Below, one piece after another: positions 23,539 through 33,900 of a stretch of 64,000 nt of DNA; position 1 is the stretch's first letter, and every line of letters starts with the position of its first letter. Below the pieces are notes generated by a model, which saw only the letters and a program-made list of their open reading frames with translations, did no database searches and was not told the origin of the DNA. Origin of the DNA: Multifurca ochricompacta (Eukaryota > Basidiomycota > Agaricomycetes > Russulales > Russulaceae). The stretch lies in the NCBI GenBank assembly GCA_022496185.1, contig WTXG01000012.1, positions 310,001 through 374,000 of the forward strand. Direction: 5' to 3'. Made by a program: the position numbers and the translations under genes.

Positions 23539-23752
23539 TCAACCACTCAACCGCTCCTATTTTCCACCTTCAACTCTACTCTTCAACTCTTACTTTAACC
23601 TCGACTCGACTCGACTCGACTCGACGACATTCAAAGTTTATGAATCGCCGGGCTCTTGTCTTCTCCGTCTCTCTCTCTCCTTAGAATATAATTTCCATTT
23701 CTCTTTTTCTCATCAAACAACCGAACTCAGCGGCTCATCTTCCATTCATTAG
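23539..23752. promoter_or_regulatory. Compact bidirectional promoter, GRC3 / SH3-RA gene
   Basis: Only 214 bp separate the two start codons, so both promoters must lie here. The region is pyrimidine-rich on the plus strand and has five tandem TCGAC units at 23601-23625. No clear TATA box was picked. Confidence 0.55.
23601..23625. repeat. (TCGAC)5 tandem repeat in the bidirectional promoter
   Basis: Five perfect copies of TCGAC, continuing for a few bases as GAC. They sit near the middle of the GRC3 / SH3-RA promoter. Confidence 0.9.
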
Positions 23753-26700
23753 ATGGAAATTGCCTCCCCGCGTAGGCCACAGCGTCAGGACACTTTTGAC
23801 TTACGTGGAACAATGGTCACAGATGAACAATCTCAACTCGTACAATTGCATGGCGAAACTTATCCTTCTGATGAGGAACACTCAATGCTTGAGGACGACT
23901 CTGACCAAGACGAGCGCGATGGTGACTATGCCGACGATGACGACCGTTCCTCCTCTCTTTCAATACCCAACGAATCAATCGACTTTGATCTGGTCTACTC
24001 ATTGCATAGCTTTGCTGCTACCGTAGAGGGTCAGGCCAGTGTCGTAAAGGGCGACAGCCTCGTCTTGATGGACGATAGCAATAGCTACTGGTGGCTCGTT
24101 CGCGTTCTCAAAACACAAGAGATTGGTTACATACCCGCAGAAAATATAGAGACTCCATTCGAGCGTCTCGCGAGGCTCAATAAGCATCGTAACGTTGACG
24201 TGCGTCTCCTCTATTACTTTCGTGTATTCTCGAATAATAATTATCGCAGCTGGCTTCCGCTACACAAGCGGAGATGCAAGATGGCCTCCAAGAGTCTCGC
24301 GACCACTTTCGCAACAACCTGTCTTCACGTGCTGGCTCCAATCAGCAGACGCCATCCCCCACACCTGGCAATGATGCCCATAACATCACCCGCTCACGGC
24401 AGCATGCACGGCGGTCCGTTGTTTTCACGCCTTCTCTGCAGGTTCACCGTTATCCTCCTGCCGTATGGGGAGACGACGAAGAAGTAGACGATGATGATGA
24501 ATGGGATGTCGGTGGATATGAGGATGAGGACCCTTCCCTTGCGGAGGACGCCGCGTTGGTGGAACAAGAACGCCGCGGAGGTGGAGGTGGCGAATCGGAT
24601 GATGGAATGAGCTGGGAAGAGGCCCTTCCGGATCCCTCGCGGGCGCGCGCTTTAGCTGCGGCAGAAGAGCAGCGTCGCCAACAGGAACTCCAGGCTCAGC
24701 AGTTACAGCAGCAGAAGCAGCAACAACTGGAGGCGGAGCAGCAGGCGGCACAACTACAGAAGCAGCAGCAGCAACAAGAACAGCAGCAACGCCAGCAGAT
24801 TGAAGAGCAACGCCACCAGCAGCAGCTCATCGCTCAGACGCTAGTCCGCCAAGAGTCGGCCACACCGGCCCAAGGGCCAAATGACCTTTCTATTCACAAT
24901 CCGGGCTCTCGCGAACAACTAGTTCCACCACAAGATATCTCCGCTTCCGTGTCCCCTCCACCCCCAACTCAACTCGTTCCATGGATCCCGCTGACGCGTC
25001 GGAGACGAAGAAGATCAGCATGACACCATTGGTTGCTCAGGATAACCCCAACGTAGCCAGCCCCCGCGACAGGTTCCACCACGTTCCAATGCTCCACTGC
25101 TCCCCAGCGAAGTTATGCAACGACAGGAGGAGGAAAGAAAGCGAACGCGAGAAGAGATTGGAGCGCTTGAAGAAGTTGCCCGCAAGAAGGCCAAATCGCC
25201 TTCAGGCGGTCGTGCCAACGGCGGGCCAGCGAAGTTACGGAAAGAGCCACAGTCCGGTGACGAAGACAGCGGAAAGGAAAAGGACAAAAAGGGCAAGTCG
25301 GGTGGGTTGTTCGGAAGGCTTTTCGACCGGCGAAAGGATAAGCATAAAGAAAAGGGTGCTAACGATTCCATCGACATCACTCGTGGTGTCGACAACCGCG
25401 GCTCGGAGGAATCTGGCCGATCAAGCAACCATACGGATACCAATGGAGCATTACAGACCCCACCACGTCGTGGGATGTTGTCCGCAACAGCGCCTTCACC
25501 CGTTTCCCAGCATGCTACGAACTTGCGTCAGCGCGACAGGGAGCAACAGGCACTGTATCAACAACAATACCTCACTCGGTCGCCGGCGTCTCCTCCCGAG
25601 CCACAGTCGTTATCCCAAGGGAGCCCAGCACAAGGTGTGTTGGCACTCAGTGGTACATCCTCAACTTTGTCGCCATCCAGTGATGGCCGCCGTCCACGTC
25701 CCGGATCCCTTCTGATAGGAGGGAATATCAATGGAGATGGCTCCGGTGTCGTGCCTGAATTGAGTGTCATCCGTGTTTTCGCTGGAAAGAAGCTGCAGAC
25801 AGAAGCAACATTCAAGACCGTATTACTTAACTCGTCGACAACCTCGGAGGAGTTAGTCAAGCAGGCCATTCAACGGTTCCGCATGCCTGCGGGTGAGGAT
25901 GTGGGAGACTATTATCTCACTGTCAAACGACTCGAAGGCTCGTCTGCGGTGTTGCGCCCTGACGAGAAACCACTTGTCGTCTTTGAGACGCTTGCTGAGG
26001 CTGCCCTCGACCTGCCGAAAGTCAAGCGGAGTTCCGTTGGCAGTATCAGTTCCATCGCAAGCAATTTGTCACAGCACCCTGCGATCAAGAAGTTACCGAT
26101 GAACGACTTTACGGACGATACAGCAGTTAAAATCTATCTCAACCGGCGCTCAGAGTCTGCTTCTGACGAGAGCGCGACAATAGAGGGTGATACCACAATT
26201 AATGCTGAACCTGCGGAAGGTAATGAGGAGAAGGGTGGGGTCCGCGTACGCCCGCAGTATCTCAACATTACCAGCGCCTCGGTACCACCGGAACGCTTCA
26301 GCAGTCCTTCATTCCGCTTTGCGCTCCAGTTACTTATATACCCGGATGACCTGCCAGACGACATGGTGTTTGATCCGCTCACGGAAGCAATCGTCTTCAA
26401 GCATACTCTTCGCGACCGTCCCCAGGTTGCACCATCATTGGCGCCATTCCGCGTAAGATCTTTGTGTTCCCAAAAAACATCACGGTTGCGGAAGTCATTG
26501 AGATTGGCTTGGAGAGGTTTGGGATTCCAGATGGTGTCGTTGACGGTGGCGACGAGGTCGAGGATAAGAACACAAAGAGACGCAGCTCGTCACGTGTGCG
26601 TTATGTGCTTAACGTGCAGGTCGACGACAAAGGTTGGTGCCGTCCTTTCTTCCGTCCAGTTACTTTCGTACTCAGGATAATAATCTCATAGAGCGCGAAC

Positions 26701-28057
26701 TCACACCCCCAGGAAAGGTTATCGATGCCTACCCTCGGCCACCAACTACCGTCCGCTGACCGCAGGCTCGGTGATACCAAGCGACGATCTTTTGACTCGA
26801 TGCAGTTGCTCGGCAGCCCAGAAGACGTTAATTCAGACGACCCTGCGTTTATCCTTCGCCGTGCCATCGCATATCGTACTTCCTCGGCGCGCCACCGCCT
26901 CTCCGCTCCACTGGACGAGATTGCATTGCAGCAGCTGCACAGGGAATCGGTGTCTAGCTCGAGTGTCACATCAGATGACAATGACGCGAAGCAACGCCAC
27001 ATGTCGAAGCAGGAGCTGATCGCAGCACAAAGAGCTGCGACGCGTGCAAATCAACGCGCAATCCTCACTGCTCAAGCGAACTCCCAGCGTGGCGTCGATG
27101 TATTGTTGCCCAATAACGCAGTATTACGATCCTCACGGTATGATACAGACGAGCGTACGCGATACTCTTATGTCGAGGGTGGTGAGACGTACGATATCAG
27201 CGATATCATGGAAGAAGAGTGGGACTCTTCTACCTCCGCCGGCCAGGGAGATTTGCTCGAAGGTGTCCTTGCCGCGGTGGTGCGAGGGATGGCGTGGACG
27301 AGAAGCTTCATCGGGTCCTCAACAAGATCAAGGACGGCCGCACTATCCAACGTACACCTTCGACACCGCCGACATCCGCGTCGACTACTGACAGCGTTTA
27401 TTCGAATCCCGGCCAAGACGAAGGGAAACCTACGATTGTCGAGCGTTCGAGATCTACGACACCTGTTGGGACCAGCAGTAGGGTTGATGATGTCCCACCC
27501 CGAGCGCCCTCTCCTGCTTCTGAGCGTACTGTCACCCCTGATCTGCGCAGGCGGCGTTCGGCAACTTCTCCATCCGCCTCTCAAGGCAGGTCAACCCCTC
27601 AACAGCAAATGCAACCGCAAGCGCCACCGCCTCACCTGCGCCAGGCCTCGATCGCTTCCGTGACGACTGACACATCTGGATACCGCACCGCTGTAGGTTC
27701 GCCGACCCCACCTCACCCCCCTCTCTCGCCAAAACTTCGCAGAGGCAACGAAAGCCAAAATTGACGCTCCCGAAGGACGACTTTGGTGTGTCGCACATGA
27801 TGGCCATCATTGAACTCGCGGGTTTGCAGGACAAGCCCGCCCCGCCAGCACCAGTGCATCCTATCGATGAGATGTTGTTCGGACATCCCATTAATACGGA
27901 TGAGCTGCACCCAGGAATCATGGAAATATACGCGCCAACGTTTAAGCAATTAGACGAGATGGACCAGGTCAGTGCCGTTTGTTAAAGTGGTTGAGTGTAT
28001 GCACTGACTTTATTACAGATTCTCGAAGACCTGCTGCAACAATCTCTTACAACTTGA
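23753..28057 (+). CDS. SH3 and RA-like domain polarity protein (Tea4/Bud14-type SH3), five apparent 1-nt deletions
   Basis: Probable cell-polarity or cytoskeleton adaptor. An acidic N-terminus (residues 1-75) precedes an SH3 domain with VYSLHSFAATVEGQASVVKG, SYWWLVRV and IGYIPAENIETPFERLARL, closest in my recall to Tea4/Bud14 proteins. After an intron at about 24199-24248 come acidic and then Gln-rich coiled-coil segments, and a Lys-rich stretch. Two ubiquitin-fold or RA-like segments follow: LSVIRVFAGKKLQTEATFKT, and later IFVFPKNITVAEVIEIGLER. A long Ser/Pro-rich tail ends LEDLLQQSLTT after a last intron at about 27968-28018. The frame breaks at about 24979, 25046, 26420, 27272 and 27757. 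In each case one more base in a C or A run restores continuity, for example DNPQRSQPPRQVPPRSN. The cellular role is inferred from the SH3 class; the RA assignment is less sure. Confidence 0.75.
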
Positions 28058-28379
28058 AGTCCTTTATATATGCTTGTTTACTATCCCTTTCATATAGTAC
28101 CACGTATTTATTGAGGTCCCCCAGTCTGCTTTTAGCTACGCATTTATTTTCTTTTGCTATTCCATTTAATTCGACGACGAACGCACCCCTCGCCTGTAGA
28201 GATCTGAGATCTTAGCTAATTCTTGATCTTATCTTTGAAGCCCCGCGGGCGTTAAAACCGCGTCCTTACGCTCTCCTTAATCCTTCCTTCCTTCCCTCAC
28301 ATCCAAGTTCTAACTTGATCACACACACATACGAGGGAAGTGAAAGTGAAAGTGAAAAAGAAGGACGTCCTAAGAAACA
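28058..28379. other. Spacer upstream of TSR2
   Basis: 322 bp holding the SH3-RA 3' UTR and TSR2 promoter. A purine-rich GAAAGTGAAAGTG run precedes the TSR2 ATG. No gene was seen. Confidence 0.5.
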
Positions 28380-29045
28380 ATGGCAACACCAACACCACCA
28401 CCACTACTACCACCAACACTAGCACTAGCATCATCAACACCCAACCCCACCCTTGTCCTCTTTGCGCGCGGTGTGATCGCGCGTCTCGAGCTTTGGCCTG
28501 CGCTCCGCGTCGCTGTCGAGCAAGGCTGGGGCGGTCCTGAATCGCGCGAAAAGCGACGCTGGCTGACATCCGTGATCGTCGACGTGTTCGAAGAACAGCA
28601 GCAGCAGCAGCAGCGCCCCTACCCCAACCTCACTTCATCGCTATCATCACCATTACCGTCATCGTCATCATCGTCACCACCATCTTCGGTACTGGACGCG
28701 AAGTACATAGCTTTAATGCTCGCACAGGTACTGGAAGATGAGTTTAACGCCTCGATAGAAGACGGGAGTATCGAAGTCGTCGCGGCGGATGTCGTTGCTC
28801 TATGGGGTGCCAGCGAGGATGTTGTTAAAGAGTGGGAGAGGAAAGCGGACGGGGCGAAGGGGAAGAAAGTTGATGTGCGGGAGGTCGTCAATGACGAAGA
28901 CGAGTGGGAAGATGAAGAGAGTGGGGAGAGTGGGGATGAGGCACCGGAATTGGTGTCAGCGACTACCCAAGCGCAGAAACTGGGAAAACATGTGTCTGTA
29001 GTTGATGAGGACGGGTTTACTCTCGTACAAAAAGGAAGACGATGA
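28380..29045 (+). CDS. TSR2: Pre-rRNA processing protein Tsr2
   Basis: Escortin that carries ribosomal protein eS26 (Rps26) to the nucleus and releases it on to pre-40S particles. Single exon, 221 residues. A Thr/Pro-rich N-terminus leads to the family signature FARGVIARLELWPALRVAVE followed by QGWGG, and later VIVDVFEEQ, AKYIALMLAQVLEDEFNASI and VEVVAADV-type helices. A strongly acidic stretch (NDEDEWEDEESGESGDE) precedes the tail. Acidic tails are typical of this family and bind the basic client. The C-terminus VDEDGFTLVQKGRR is characteristic. The frame is intact. Confidence 0.93.
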   Translation: MATPTPPPLLPPTLALASSTPNPTLVLFARGVIARLELWPALRVAVEQGWGGPESREKRRWLTSVIVDVFEEQQQQQQRPYPNLTSSLSSPLPSSSSSSPPSSVLDAKYIALMLAQVLEDEFNASIEDGSIEVVAADVVALWGASEDVVKEWERKADGAKGKKVDVREVVNDEDEWEDEESGESGDEAPELVSATTQAQKLGKHVSVVDEDGFTLVQKGRR

Positions 29046-29050
29046 AGTAG

Positions 29051-29073
29051 TCTGTCTGTCTGTCTGTCTGTCT
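29051..29073. repeat. (TCTG)n microsatellite in TSR2 3' UTR
   Basis: Five perfect TCTG units plus TCT, immediately after the TSR2 stop codon. Confidence 0.9.
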
Positions 29074-29186
29074 ATATACTTGGCATCATCGAACTGTATC
29101 TTTCTAGCCACCAAAAACCAATTATTACGAACAAGAAGTTCATGTATTAGAAACGTAAATTTCTGACATCTATTCAATGAATCCAC

Positions 29187-30479
29187 CTATGCAACAAAGG
29201 CGTACCCCTTCTCAATGTTCTTTTTGAGGTCAGGCAAGCAAGCCTCGAGCAATTTCTCCTCCTCAGCCGAGAGGGGGCCGATAGGGTAGATCTTCTCAAC
29301 ACCGTTTTGCTATAAGAGACACATGTTAACGAAACACTCTGAACCAAATCACAGAAATCACATACACCCAGCTCAACATTAGAAGAGAAAAAGTCGACAC
29401 CCTTATCGGCAAAGACGTTGTTCTTGACAAAGGTCGGCGTGATCACGCCCTTCTCCCCGTTCAGGCCACGGAGAAGTGCATTCGTAAACTTGGCACCAGC
29501 ATATGCCATAGAAAGTGTAGCAGAGCCTGCGCCATCCTTCGCTTTGACAACTTCGTCACCGCCAAACTGGATACGGCGTACGAGTGCGGCATAAGCTTCA
29601 CCGGAGATGGCCTTGCCGTATGCATTCTGGGAGAGCAATGGCACGATCGTTGCGCCAGAGTGACCACCCACAACAGGCACTACTGTGTTTTTGGGATCAT
29701 TGCCGCTGACCTCGCCAAGGAAGCGAGCGGCACGAACTACGTCGAGGGTAGTAACGCCGAAGACACGACGTGGGTCGAAAACACCGGCCTTTTCAAGCGT
29801 CCTGGCAACAATAGGTACAGTCGAATTAACAGGATTCGAGATGACCAGAATGTGTGCTTCTGGAGCAACCCGGCCGACCGAAGTAGCAAGGTCCCGAACA
29901 ATTGAAGCGTTGGTCTACGTGCAGACAGTCAGATGGGCGATTATAAACTAGAGGGGAGGACATACGTTGAAAAGATCATCACGGGTCATCTTGAGGAAGA
30001 TTCAGCGGATTTAAAGCGGTTATTCAAGAGAAAAGCTTACACCGGGCTGTGTGAGCGAATGTAAGAACAACAGCACCCAAAACAACCGCAATATTAAGAG
30101 TAAATTGTACCTTTCTGGGAACGCCAGCGGGAATGACGACAACCTTGACTCCCTCAAGGGCCTCGTCAAGCTGATCAGCTGTGTAGCCCTTGACCTGGTA
30201 TGGTGACGCAAGACTAAGCCAGGTGTGCAGATCCAGTGTTGTACAACGCACCGTGCTTTCCGTATCGATGTGGCTGACATCTGCAGCAACACCGGGTGCA
30301 CCACGAATATCATAAAGACTTAAAGAGGATACGAGAGGGTCAATTTTGAGTAGTAAAGAGAGTGGCTGGCCAATGCCTCCACCTGCGCCGAGCACAGCAA
30401 CTTTTGTTTGCCGTGCTGAGCTCGTAGAAAAGGCACGAGTTTGAGTAGACAAGAGGCGGGCTGCCGAGCGAGTTAACAT
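29187..30479 (-). CDS. MDH1: Malate dehydrogenase, mitochondrial, with a 6-nt micro-exon
   Basis: NAD-dependent malate dehydrogenase of the citric acid cycle. The start at 30479 gives a mitochondrial presequence ([20 protein letters not shown]). The Rossmann motif follows: [20 protein letters not shown]. Exon 1 is 30252-30479. The intron at 30195-30251 (57 nt) joins DTEST to [16 protein letters not shown]. Exon 2 (30111-30194) ends [10 protein letters not shown] 6-nt exon at 30041-30046 supplies Pro-Gly, and the next exon begins MTRDDLFN, rebuilding the invariant [16 protein letters not shown]. Catalytic and substrate residues are seen in NPVNSTVPI and [13 protein letters not shown]. The last intron, at about 29307-29367, joins VELG to [14 protein letters not shown]. 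The stop TAG is at 29187-29189. The frame is intact. Confidence 0.95.
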
Positions 30480-31686
30480 GACGAAAAAGGTTGGGAAGAT
30501 GGTGGTGAAAGGTGGGAAAGGTGAGAAAGGTAAATGATGTGGGTTGCTGGCAAGAAAATATCCGAGAGTTCAACGACGGGCGTTAAAAGAAAAGAAGAGG
30601 AAGAGGATCAGATCACGGTCACGGTCGGGTTCGTCGGGATTTCAACCGGAGCGGAATATCCCGACACCGACTTACCGGTAAACGGTCCGATAGGCGCAAT
30701 ATCAACATCCACAACCTCGATTGTGGTTAGCTTATCCACAATCCATACACAGTTCACAACTCTACCATTACCGCATGTGGTTTGTGATTATGCGGTATGT
30801 TAGTACGCGTATGTGTGTTATGGTACAGAGTATGTCAGCTCAGCTTCCCCTAAGGTTACAGGTGTAAATCACTCTTAGTGTCTCAATGCGCCATGCAGTG
30901 TGTTCTTAGCCTAATTTTGGTGACCCTCATTCAGTCTCGGGTCGATTCAGAGGGTTTTCGAATCTCCGCACTCCGCGATCATCAGTCTAAAGCTAGCTAG
31001 CGGCTCTGCATTGATATCTCTCTTGTCTCTGCCCCCCTATTGTTTCAATAGCCCTCTCTGCGCTATGCCTATGCCTGATCATTTCCCCCTCGCCGTCTGT
31101 GCAACTCCCAGCTTGTGTCCCGTCAAATGCAACCCCATTTCTCAGCTTGCGTATGTGTATATCGTTGTGATATACGGCCTTACGTTTCCCTCACGTTTCA
31201 CATGTATACTTTGTGGCTATATTCCATGGGAGACTGATTTCGACTCCGACTTCGTATATGGCCTCTTAATGAACACAGCGCCGGGGCCACGAAGGAAGAC
31301 TTGCCATCTCTGGACTTTCTACCAACAATTTCCCACTCAAGTGAATCTAGTGGCTTGGGCCGATCGCTTGTAGGCGTGTATAGTCCCCTGCCCACATGGT
31401 AACTCTTCCTGTTGTTATTTGTGGGCGCGCGCTGTGTGCGTCGGTGGGCCCCCCCAAACTTCCCTTTCCTGGTGGGATGCGTCTGTAGGCGCACTCCATG
31501 AGACCTTTCGGCAATGTCGGCAGCTCACCTCAGATGTCCCTAGACATTGGCCCTCCGTTGTGTTTAAATACGACTGTTTTCCACCCCCTTCTCCTCATCC
31601 ACCAGGACTCATTCCTCCCCCCCCCTCCGAAGACACCTGTTATTCACTTGCCCAAGTTAACAAGTACCCTCTTCATTCATCTAGCT
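30480..31686. other. Divergent intergenic region, MDH1 / zinc-finger gene
   Basis: 1.2 kb between divergent genes, so it contains both promoters. CT-rich tracts precede the zinc-finger ATG. No gene, repeat or RNA was recognised. Confidence 0.5.
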
Positions 31687-32991
31687 ATGATGCCACTGCA
31701 GCCCACCAATGTTGTCCCTTCTGCTTCCGAGTCTCAATGCCCAGACTGCGGAAAGACAATGTCCCGACCGTCTGACCTGAAACGCCATAGGAAAGCCCAG
31801 CATCCAGATGGCACAGAGCCCAAGTATGTCGGTGGCATGACGTTGAATAGCCTCGTTGCTGATCATTGAGAACCAGGATCCAATGCCCATGGCCTGGGTG
31901 CCAGTACCAGACTAACCAAGGGAGCAACTTGAAGACTCACTGTGATGCCAGACAGTTCGTAGTGCTGATTTTCTTTGACACCTTCACCTCACTAAGGATT
32001 TTCTTTCAGTTCCAATGAACTTCGGTATCCCTGCTTAGAATGTGGTCGCCGCTTCAGCGACGGTGCGGCCCGCATCCGCCACAGAAAGAATAAACATGGT
32101 TACCAACCATACCACACCTCCAAGTATCTCGCCAGACAGGAACTCAAGAAGACGGACGCCACCCAGAAGACGGGCAAAGTAGTCTCAAGCAAGACTGCTG
32201 GACTGCGTACTGTTCCTTACAGTTTCCCGAACGCCTCAACGTCAAATTTTTCACTTGGCGATGAACTCACCAACGTTCCTTATCACAACGACTTCTGGAA
32301 GCAGATCGTCGACATGGCGGTGCGCCGTCGCGATGCCGATTCGCAGCATCCTTTGACTGCTCAGGTCCACGGTCTTGAAGAGGGTACGCCTGACCCCGAC
32401 GCCCCTTCAAACTTTCAAGCGGTCCCGGATGTCTCGACGCAGGCGGTATCCCCACTCCAGCCTTTCACACCTCCTTCGGACGTGATACATGGCTCAATCT
32501 TCCCAAACGAAAGCCAAGCTCTTGGACAATTATCGACCCGGTATAGCTCTACAATTCCCTGCGTGCAATCAGACTACGTGCCATCGGACTACGTGCCATC
32601 GAACTGCGTACCATCGGACTACGTGCCACTCTTCCCCAGCTTCGACACTGACCCAGTTGCTTGCCCTATATCGGGCAGCCCACTGAGCTACCCTGTGATC
32701 GGTTACCAGTCCCAACATGAAGGACCCGCTATGGTCTCATACAACAATGTTCCCATACCGGATGCAGTCATGGTCCCGACTGTCTCCACAGTGCCGCCTT
32801 CGTCACTTCCTTCAAGTCTTCCCTTCTTCCCTCCCAACTACGAGGTATCCACTCCCCCCGAGCCGGTTTCTGAACTTAACTGGTCATCTAGCCCGTCATC
32901 CACTATCTCAATGCCTTATCCACAGTTTTTTTTCCCTTCGCCTAGACCGGGTCATGTCTATGATGACTGGTCTCAGTCGAACCTATTTTAG
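31687..32991 (+). CDS. C2H2 zinc-finger transcription factor
   Basis: Probable DNA-binding regulator. The ATG at 31687 is followed by three fingers: CPDCGKTMSRPSDLKRHRKA then QH; CPWPGCQYQTNQGSNLKTHC then DARH; and CLECGRRFSDGAARIRHRKN then KH. Introns at about 31825-31870 and 31955-32009 split the second and third fingers from the first. A short basic region follows. The C-terminal two thirds is Ser/Pro/Tyr-rich and probably disordered, which would suit an activation region. It includes four tandem SDYVP-like units and ends GHVYDDWSQSNLF. The frame is intact. I cannot assign a target or an orthologue. Confidence 0.82.
32569..32628. repeat. Four 15-bp tandem units encoding SDYVP
   Basis: Four in-frame 15-bp units within the zinc-finger gene, encoding SDYVP, SDYVP, SNCVP, SDYVP. 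The third unit has diverged. Confidence 0.9.
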
Positions 32992-33900
32992 GCTGTCACT
33001 TCAAGCATTCTCAAGAACGTGCTTATAAACACTATTCATTCATCACTTCCCCGCACATTTTATCCTTATCTGTACATTTTACTACTTTGTTGTATATCCC
33101 CCTCCACCATTCGTATGGCTTTACTAACATCTTTTTCCGTTATATTGCACCGGTTGGGCCTCCATCGCGCGCCGTGGTACTACAGGTCACCCACAGTGAC
33201 ACATGACATTGCATGGTAGTGATAAATATATTGTCCGTCTACATGTTTTGGTCGTTACTCGCATCTCACTTTTCTATGTAAATCTGCACAATATTAGGAT
33301 CCGTTTGTCTCTTCTGGCTGGTATCTGGTGTGTGTGTGTATGTCTGTGTGATGTCTGTGTGTCTGTGTATGTGTCTATGATGTGGTGACGCCAAGCGCTC
33401 AAGCGCTAATGGAGATCCCTTCAAGTTAGCACCTCGACACATGATAAGATGCTCTTTCTCTCCCCGTTCACTCCCCGTTCACTTCCCGTTCTTTCCCACA
33501 ACACCTCCTTTGTTCTAATCATGCGCTGGTGTACCAATTTATGTTTATGCCATTCGTCTGTCATATCCCTCTTCAGGAACTTTCCTTAGTTGGTACTCTC
33601 GGGTCTTTCGGTGAGCCTACTGGACCTCAGGACCCACCTTGCATAAACCAGAAATCGGTCGCGACAAAGACACTGGCAGACTGGATCTTCCCTGGGTCCC
33701 ACTTCCGGCTCTTCGCTAGCCGGATTCGAGAAAAATAGTGAACACCATTCTTATCAAGAATGACCCTCTTCGGGTCCGCTTGGTGACATCGCTCCTGCCC
33801 CGAACGCCCCGTATATATCGCCGTCCGGTTGTGAGCATGCACCCCATCCCCCCCCCCTCTCGTCGTCCCTTTTCTTTTGTCGATACGTGCACCGCGTACG
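32992..33900. other. Intergenic region between zinc-finger gene and kinase 1
   Basis: About 0.9 kb with a GT/TGTC-rich simple-sequence stretch at about 33329-33385 and C-rich tracts near 33847-33860. No gene was seen. Confidence 0.5.

Noticed and set aside
24660..24845. Independent CAG-repeat element
   Set aside because: The CAG/CAA run is in frame within the SH3/RA gene and encodes a Gln-rich coiled coil.
26420..26455. 32-nt intron in the SH3/RA gene
   Set aside because: It is too short for this genome, and restoring one C yields TIIGAIPRKIFVFPKN, which reads as coding.
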